This document shows positions 56,588 through 64,000 of a stretch of DNA of 64,000 nucleotides, one piece after another (within the stretch, counting starts at the first letter, position 1; every line of letters starts with the position of its first letter). Origin of the DNA: Gyromitra esculenta (taxonomy: Eukaryota > Ascomycota > Pezizomycetes > Pezizales > Discinaceae); NCBI GenBank assembly GCA_038503075.1, contig JBCAML010000005.1, forward strand, positions 1,178,001 through 1,242,000, written 5' to 3'. Made by a program: the position numbers and the translations under genes. The notes below the pieces were generated by a model. It saw only the letters and a list, made by a program, of their open reading frames with translations, was not told the origin of the DNA and ran no database searches.

Positions 56588-59500
56588 TACAAGGAGGGGT
56601 ACCTTGAGCGGGGATGGGAATGCAGATAAGAAAAGATAGGGAAAACGAAACGCTGAAAGTGAAGGCGTGAAGAGATTAAGGGAAATAAGTTAGAGGCAAG
56701 TTCTACGATATATAACTGGCGCCAGTATAAGTTTAAAAAAAAAGGACACCCCCTCTGTAGCTTAGTTAAATCTATTCAACATATATACACATGTATATGA
56801 CCACTCGTTTGTTCGCATCCCTTTCAGCTAAGCTAAGCTACATACATGTATGTATTGTAGCTGTCTATCAAATACTCTACGACTATTGGCGTGCAGATCA
56901 ATATTGAAGTTCTTATGCGCAACAGTGCCACTCAGAAGAGCTGGTATACCAAGACGCCAATCTCTTTAAGCGATTTGTGTAACACTGCACATAAACTTGA
57001 GGCTTATTTAACACCGGGGAGTGGTGGAACAATCAATTCTCACCGCAACCTTGCCCTACGCCTGAACTTTAATTGCGTCTCCAGTGCCCCTGGCCTACAC
57101 AAAATAGTTGCGTATTTGCATTTTTCTAGAGCTGCCACCCCCCGCTTCTCCCAGAAACCTCCCAAATTCCGTTCCGCGGTCCACGGAGATGTATAAACCA
57201 AGTGGGGGCCGGTAGTTTTCGAGAATCCAGTCTTGTTCGCACGGGCACACGTTATACTCTACGTTCACCATGGCCATCGATCGACCATTGCTCAACCGCA
57301 TCGCCGCGGAGTTTCAAATCACGAAGGAGTCGTTCTAGTTTACTTATTCTCTTCAATTTAACTGGAGGAAGTTAGATAATTTTTTTGTTCTGGCGAAAGT
57401 CGCTCGATACAAAACTTCCTATTGCGCCCGGTATGAGTAATTTGTTAGCTCGTGTGATCGGTTTCCACCCCATGTCGCCCCCAGCCGCGCTATTGAATTC
57501 TTCTCGCCATGTTGAGAGAATTAGGGATATCAATCATAGTAACATCTTCTGTATTCTTGCACATTTGATCATGTGAAAACATTTTTTGTTGGATTTTGAA
57601 GGTCTGAATTGTACGTATATGCAGGGGCAGAGCAAGATCACAGCGAGCGACCAAGTTTTCAGGACCATACCTATGCATCAACAAAAAGAGCAAGAGGCAT
57701 AAGCCTCAAGTTTTAGATAGAGGCTCAAAGTGTGGGGTGACGCATAATCGCCAGCAAGATATGCTGCACGTCCTACTGTACGAGCTTGCGCTGCGGAGTA
57801 ATAAATGGTTTTCCAAATAACGATACGGTTGGGGCCGCTGGTTGCTCAATTCTCGTCCTTAGATTCGGGTTGGTGAAGAGCGTGCCGAACAACTGGCTCG
57901 TGGGGCTTCGGCAAGTTGACCGGAGTGGCTGAGAACTAAAGCAGGCTATTTTTGGGGTGCAGGTAAATCGTCGAACCCCAGAAAGGCTAAGACGAGTGCT
58001 GTCTTTAATATATATTGTGTCAAACCTAAGAGGATTGAACCGGCTGGGGAAAATGACGATGGGGTTTAAAACTACCGGTTTGATGAGAAATGATACATAT
58101 CCTTTCCATATACAAAGATACCTGCCACAGGAAATTGGACCATCAATTGCGAAATCATGCGATTGTACTGTTTAGGCAGCTTTTGGCCTAATAGCCACAC
58201 TTCGATCCCAATACGGTTAATTACCCAAAGAAATGACAGTACTGCTCTTGTCCTCTAATTCCAAATACTCCCTGCATCGTTCAGCCCACATCTGCAACTC
58301 CCTTGGCCGGCTCGGAATTTATAATTTAGACCCTAATGCAACTGATACGAGGTTTAAACTTCATCAGAAGTTTCTATAGCTCTACAAGTATACAAGTACA
58401 CGTGGCAGATAATGCAAAATTCGATTCAAATTAGTATCGCCAATAATCTATAGTGATCCAGAATTAATTGCTCTATATACATAGATATCTCCATAGTATC
58501 TGAAAGGTGCAACTTTTAACGTTAGTTTTGTCGGGTTTAAAACTATCATAGAATACGCGTATTAATGCAAGAGTCTTAAAATTATTGAGTAAAGTTTATA
58601 TATAATTTGAAGCACAGATTTAAGTATTACATGTAGTGCCGCACTCTATAGTCGACTAATTGGAATGCACAGGGCCAAGCAACTATGGGCGATAATCTAC
58701 AAGGTTGACTCAATATCCAAAGTAGTTCTGACAGCCAACCAACCAGCTGTAGGGCTGTGTAGCCTCATGCGTTAGCCTGGTTGGGTCTCATCGAAAATCG
58801 CAAGTGGCAACTCGTGATAGATCTACTTGTAGGTAGTAGCCTTGACAATCATAGTATAATCCAATTATATTACAACTAAAGTTAGATCGAATTCCATGTT
58901 CTACATTCTGGTTTTGAAACAAAACACTGGGAGTCTAGATCGAAAGCTTACATATGGATTTAGATATCGATCGCAGCTTCCACAACGATAGCTCAATTGA
59001 GTAGGTACATGTAATCCGATTCATGACAAAGTCTAGCACATCCAATTGACTGAGTAATACAGGATGGCCGAGCCCCTTCTATTATTAAAAAGAAGGTTAC
59101 CGGAATCCCTTCTACGCCATTTTTATGTGGATATCTTGGTCTTCAAAGGGTTTTGTTCGTCTATCACTAGTGATTTACCCCGCCACCATTTATGCGCAAA
59201 AACGACTATGCAAGGCTACATATTATATTTATGATACCACAGCTATTCGATCTTAACGATTCCCTATTGTATGCCGGAATCGCCTCATGTCGTGTGATTA
59301 TGCAGTTGTCTAGATGGGGGACCATCAGGAAACTTGGCTTTGGTGCATCATGGAGCTATAGTGGTAACGCTGCAGTTGATTGATCCCCAACTCACCTTAC
59401 CTTGGAAGGCTTGTTAATCTACCCTTCGCCACAGTACAGTACCAGCGCTGCCTCGAAGGCGGTCTGTAAGCAAAAATAATTCAATGTTTCTCGTATCTAA

Positions 59501-62500
59501 TTGGGCTTCTCTTGATGCATTCTGAAAATATTTCGTCTTTCTCTCTCTCAAACAAGGTTACTTGTTACTTGTGATCCCCATTTTACCCACACAGCCCATC
59601 TAGGCCTACTTAGAAAGCCCCTTATTTCATCAGTAGGAACTCTTCTAGAACTCTGTTTCCGGTTCTCGGCATTACGGCAAGCTAGTGCTACCTCTAGCTA
59701 GATTCCCGATACGTCTGCAGACATATCTAATCTACTATACCTTCAAAGGTTAAATAATAACCGGACGATATTGTATATGCCTTACTCTAATTATTTGCTT
59801 TTTGAATCATTTACCCTGGCGCAAACACCGGCTAGATCTGTGGTTATTCGGTAGACTATTCCGTCGGGTCTTCACGCGTGACCTCCTTGAGAACCCAAGC
59901 AGATCTGTGTCTCTGATCCTGTCAGTCCTCCACAGTATCTGAAGTCTAAATATGCTCTGATGGCTCCTGCAAGCCACCACAAACTAATGCTTTTGTACAT
60001 GAGGGGGGCTACGGATATTGATTAACGTGACATGATCTCAAGAATCCTGGTCTTTAAGCCAATTTAGTCCCAAAACTGCCCAGTGGCGCCAGCTAGCCAG
60101 CTAGCAAACCGGTATATGTGATGGAAGGACCAGATCACATGTTTACCATAACTATGGGCTCATAATGATGATTTCTGAGGCATTTTTGATAATATTACAA
60201 GTTACTTCCCTGAGTCGGATTTGGAATGCTATCGAGATATCCGGTATTCTCAACGTCTCTGAGGTTTACCCTAACGAATATCGCAGGTATCAGATTTTTA
60301 GTGTATTTTAACTTATCACGAGATCTATATGCTGTATAAATAAGTGATGCTCACCGCTCTGTATTCTGATTTCGCCGAGAACACGAGCTGTGGTGGTTCA
60401 GCAAGTATTAGTGGGGGGGGATTTTCGCCCACAAAGTGAAAACTCCACAACTTTTTCGTCAAGTGTTATTCTAAAAGACGCGCGTACAAGGACATCTGCT
60501 TTTACCACGATTTACCCGAACTCTTTTTTTGGTTGAAATATGGTTCTGACAGCATCATTCACCCTGGATGAAAAGCTATGCGCCTCGTTCAACCCCATCA
60601 TATTCGTTAAGTATTTTTTTTCAATATAAGCCTGCACAAGGGATGCGGACCATACCCCTGCAAAATGTGAAACTTAGCGTTCCAGAGCCAGAGTTCGAAT
60701 ATCATTGCAACCACATCATGCTGTGTATCCCATTTGATATTTCGGTCTTTACTTTGGCATGTGCCCTATAGCCAAATCTTCAGTCTGCCCTACTGTATAT
60801 AGAATTCAGTCGGCACTGCAACATTGTTCACCTCTATACCCGAGACTCTGCCGATCATATTTGCACCGTGCTAGGGGTGGCCAGGGCAAGAGTAGGGATT
60901 ATGTAGCACTCCAGTACAGAAGCTCTACCTACCCTTATACACTTGGCTTGACGTCGAAATACCGCTGAATGCTAAAACAGGTTTGCGAGTATAACCCGCA
61001 TGCGCATACTCTACATGCATCTGAAGATCCGTGCCGCTGCATTTGATCAAATAGCTATAGGTTAACTGATAGGCTTGTTGGCCTGTAGTCTTTTTTTTTT
61101 TATCAGCTGTACCAGGGACATAATAACAGTAATACTGTGTCCTCTATGCATCGAAGAGGAGGAAACAAACGATTAGCTCTATGCCGCAGTTGACCGATCA
61201 AGGGGGGTCAGCCGTGTCACCTACCTCTGTATTGTGTGTACTTATCGGGAGCGTTGTTGATTAGAATGTAAGATCAGGTAGGAGTTATAAGCGAGCCTCT
61301 CAAAGCACGTGGCAGCAACCGCGGTGTCGGGCCACTTTATAGTTAAGGGCGAAGAGATTTTTGCTAATAACCGCGGGTAAATTTTGAGATTATTTACCTG
61401 CACTCACAACCCAACCCTTCATGTATAACCACGTCTCTCCAGCAAAATACGTGTAGGTATCGATAGCGCTTTTGTCTTCCTAGTTTCAGCTCATTCAAGT
61501 ATGTTCTTTGCAGGGTGAATAGTATGTGTAGTGGTAATAGTAGTAGTAGGGCTAGTAGTGGCAGATTTAATAGGGCCTCGGCACCAATATGGAGCCGTAT
61601 TATAATTTGATTTGAATACTGTACGTGTAATATTTAGGTACCTGCAGCAAGATGCCTCTGAATCCCTCCCAGTTAAGTTATCGATTCTAAGACTTTTCGG
61701 CTTCCCTAAGCGAATGTGCCAGGATGGAAGGTGCCTAACCCCAGCAAGCTTTCAAACGTGAGGCTCGAGCTGTCAAAACGACTTGGGGCTACGATGAGAG
61801 GGGCTATACCGTTGATGCGGATTGCTCTGGGAGAATTTTATCCACCACACGTTTTAAGTTTGACTTGTCGGTAGCGAGAATGTCCTCGATTAGGCGGATC
61901 GTTACCAAACTTGGCACTGTGGCCAAGCATGGCGCTTTCAGCTACTGTATTGAGATGTTGGGTTGGAACACCTAGTAATATTGTAGTAGGCAGTAGCCGT
62001 TTCTAGAGGTACGGCGGAAATATAGGATATCTTCGGTTCCGCCATTCTTGCGCCGCTCAGACATCTTAACTTGATGTCGAGGGTCGTAGGGATGGATCTT
62101 TACGCCATCGAGATATTTATCCCTGAGATCAGATTGATATTGATTCTTTCTTTCTTTCTTTTTTTTGAGAGAGAGATCACTCTTTCCTTTTCAAGATCGA
62201 AAGCTTGCGAAATACCGATCCAGGGCTAGTCGTATCGTATTTAAAGGGGCAAACTCGAGCTTGAAGTGAGTATTTCTAGCTAGGGACACAACTGCCGGTC
62301 GTCCTAGCAATTTACTATACTGACCGCATTTCCGCTGGCTGCAGCGACCATATCTCTCATCACACTCCTTCATAATTTTGTACCAGCGCTTCGACCTCCA
62401 TAGTATCAGCTGTACACAAGAGATTAAAGGTTGCTCGGACATCGGTGCCTTGATGTTAAGCCGGTCTCCGAGAAAAAGGTAAGCAAGTTGTATGAAAACT

Positions 62501-63635
62501 GCCGTAGTTCTTTCGCAACGCATCACATGTTGTTGCTTCTTGCAGGAGGCTCAAAGATCCTTATTTCTTGGGGGCATGCAGTTCACCATGAGCCTCTCCT
62601 AGCAAATTACCGATAGTCTGGTCTGTTGGACAGCATTTCCCCACGCCCTGCCCTACCTTGACAGGGTTATTTGATGAACGGTTTTTTTCCCGCAAAAACA
62701 TCAATAACCATACGATGGAGACCTTACGACGCTGAACAGAGTGCACGCATGGCTGGCTACTCTTGCATAAGATAGGATAGGATAAGAGGCTACAGTAACT
62801 TATCTAGTCAGTTGTCGTCTTGTAGGGTGTCTTTAAATTTCACCCCAAACTCGCCCTTCAGCCCGAGCACCATGCAAGTATGCTTAGCGGGCAGCTAAGT
62901 AATGAACGGCGAGTTGATGGCTACACGACAGAGAGATGACCCGAGAAACATGCATAGCAAGGGAACTGTACAATTTCCAGAGACCGTGTTGTGGGTAAAT
63001 GTGTAAGCGCCTGATCAAGATGCAGGCTCTTTTTTTTTGGCGTCCTGAATCAGGAACACAACGACGTTGGTATTGTTTCGTAGTTAGTTCAGTTAAAAAG
63101 CAAGTAATGATACACTTTACCCACAGAGACAGATTAGCAGAAAGCACCGGGTTTTTTAAGAACGCTATTTCTTTTCTTCTTCCCTGGCAAATAGTAGAAA
63201 TGGTAAATCAAAGTGTAGATCTGGAGAAAGTGCGTTCTGTTTAAGCAGCTTTATCGAGTTACATGGCGTCAATCCCTCCACTCTGATCCCTGCCTAACGG
63301 GTCTGAGAGGGGTGGACATGGGTTGGCATTTTAATAGACTTTTTTGGATGTGGGTGATTCAAGCACGGTTTGCTGCAGGTAGCAGGGATGCTCGAAGCGC
63401 GGTCGAAGAAACAAAGGCATTACTCTACCCTTATGGTAGCATGCGTTCTGTGTAACAAATAGCACACTTTCTCGATTCCGTTGGAAGAGTTGTCTGGGTA
63501 TTCGAAAGAATGCTGCAGAAGAGGGATGGAAGCTTCTTTACCACGGGAGTTTGAATAAGTCCATGCTCATTTAGGAAGCGTTGCCGTGGCATTTAGAGAC
63601 AACGTCCGAGGTGTATCAAGTTGAAGTGTTGGCTG

Positions 63636-63651
63636 TTTTTTTTTTTTTTTT
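63636..63651. repeat. Poly-T run (possible A-tail on - strand)
   Basis: Sixteen consecutive T, followed by TGATTTGATATC-like sequence similar to that after the run at 13833 (TGATGAGTATC). It may mark the 3' end of a retroposed copy on the - strand extending beyond the window, but no target duplication is seen. Confidence 0.4.
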
Positions 63652-64000
63652 GATTTGATATCTCGCTGGATGAAACTCTACAGCCCAAATCATACGAATA
63701 CCAGATATCTTTCCGGGGAAGCCTCCCGCCGCTGGTCTTAACCGTTTTACCGACGCACAGGCAACATCTCCGGCTAACAAGCCAATCGACTGGGCGATAA
63801 GCAGCTCTTTGAAGCCCTTGGCATCTAAGCCGTTCTGCGTATCCCAGCTGACTGGCGGTACATTGTGTCTCCCGCGACTGCGCAGGTGAGTTTGGGTTGG
63901 GCACCGCACCAACGAACGCCTGCACGTTCTTTCTTCCTGAACCCTACCTTTCTGTGCCCCTGCTCAACCACGTTCCAAAATGGGGTAGGGACCAAGGTAG

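Larger units (their letters stand above)
52883..59013. repeat. Cluster of ten TACATGTA octamers
   Basis: Copies found by eye at 52883, 53850, 54520, 54713, 55241, 55817, 55903, 56843, 58628 and 59006, all non-coding. Elsewhere in the window: 3492, 9922, 11065, 15680, 37223, 41422, 45435 and 48887. One copy would be expected per 65 kb at equal base frequency. Confidence 0.75.
48235..64000. other. 15.8-kb gene-poor tract with MITEs and TACATGTA octamers
   Basis: No open frame over 111 codons and no recognisable protein motif on either strand. It is AT-rich, with scattered T and A runs and TAGC/CTAG motifs. Three TA-flanked elements (54102, 54660, 56405) and at least eleven TACATGTA octamers lie here. 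A short 16-base T run is at 63636-63651. The tract resembles repeat-decayed intergenic DNA rather than a gene cluster. Confidence 0.6.

Noticed and set aside
57265..57339. Short frame with an excellent start context (caccATGGCC) beginning MAIDRPLLNRI
   Set aside because: Ends after about 22 codons with no clear donor site or continuing exon; insufficient support for a gene.
62191..62526. 111-codon frame on the - strand
   Set aside because: Longest frame in the gene-poor tract but no motif or splice support; consistent with chance.

Overview
The window reads as nuclear DNA of a filamentous ascomycete (Pezizomycotina). Supporting signs are short GT..AG introns (mostly 45-90 nt, with CTAAC/CTGAC-like branch sites), pyrimidine-rich leaders, fungal families (Ten1, Fhl1-type forkhead/FHA factor, Crp1/Mdg1-like CBM48 protein, neutral ceramidase, Snf7/Vps32, F-box proteins), and long AT-richer intergenic tracts with small terminal-inverted-repeat elements. 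The large gene-poor tracts and the F-box/ankyrin gene suggest Pezizomycetes (truffle or morel relatives), but that is inference. No rRNA, tRNA, CRISPR or prokaryotic features were seen.

Layout. 1-8.2 kb is gene-dense and GC-rich: a kinase-like protein (+), a two-exon Ten1 telomere-capping gene (-), and a 1346-aa Fhl1-like factor (+). 8.2-23.6 kb is looser: a MITE beside a decayed reading frame near 10 kb, a four-exon membrane protein (-), an F-box/ankyrin gene (-), and an F-box gene with a 9-nt first coding exon (-). 23.6-31.6 kb holds a single-exon VIT/vWA gene (+) converging on a nine-exon gene (-) for a 1384-aa beta-rich and coiled-coil protein I do not recognise. 34.1-48.2 kb carries a CBM48-domain gene (-), a five-exon neutral ceramidase (-), an unknown 570-aa protein (-), a two-exon 2-oxoglutarate/Fe(II) oxygenase (-) and, divergently, a four-exon Snf7/Vps32 gene (+). 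48.2-64 kb is a 15.8-kb tract with no convincing gene, several TA-flanked MITEs and a dense cluster of the octamer TACATGTA.

Splice models were built by hand from GT/AG sites, keeping phase and family similarity. For each multi-exon gene the exons sum to a whole number of codons. There is no operon-like organisation and the genes are mostly independent housekeeping or accessory functions. Two themes recur. One is telomere/ribosomal regulation: Ten1 next to an Fhl1-like gene, with CCCTAA telo-box motifs upstream of the Fhl1-like gene and in the oxygenase/Snf7 promoter. The other is past Tc1/mariner/pogo-type transposition: six TA-flanked inverted-repeat elements plus many TACATGTA octamers, which have the form expected of excision footprints (TA-CA-TG-TA). 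The main candidates for undescribed biology are those footprint-like octamers and the 1384-aa protein.
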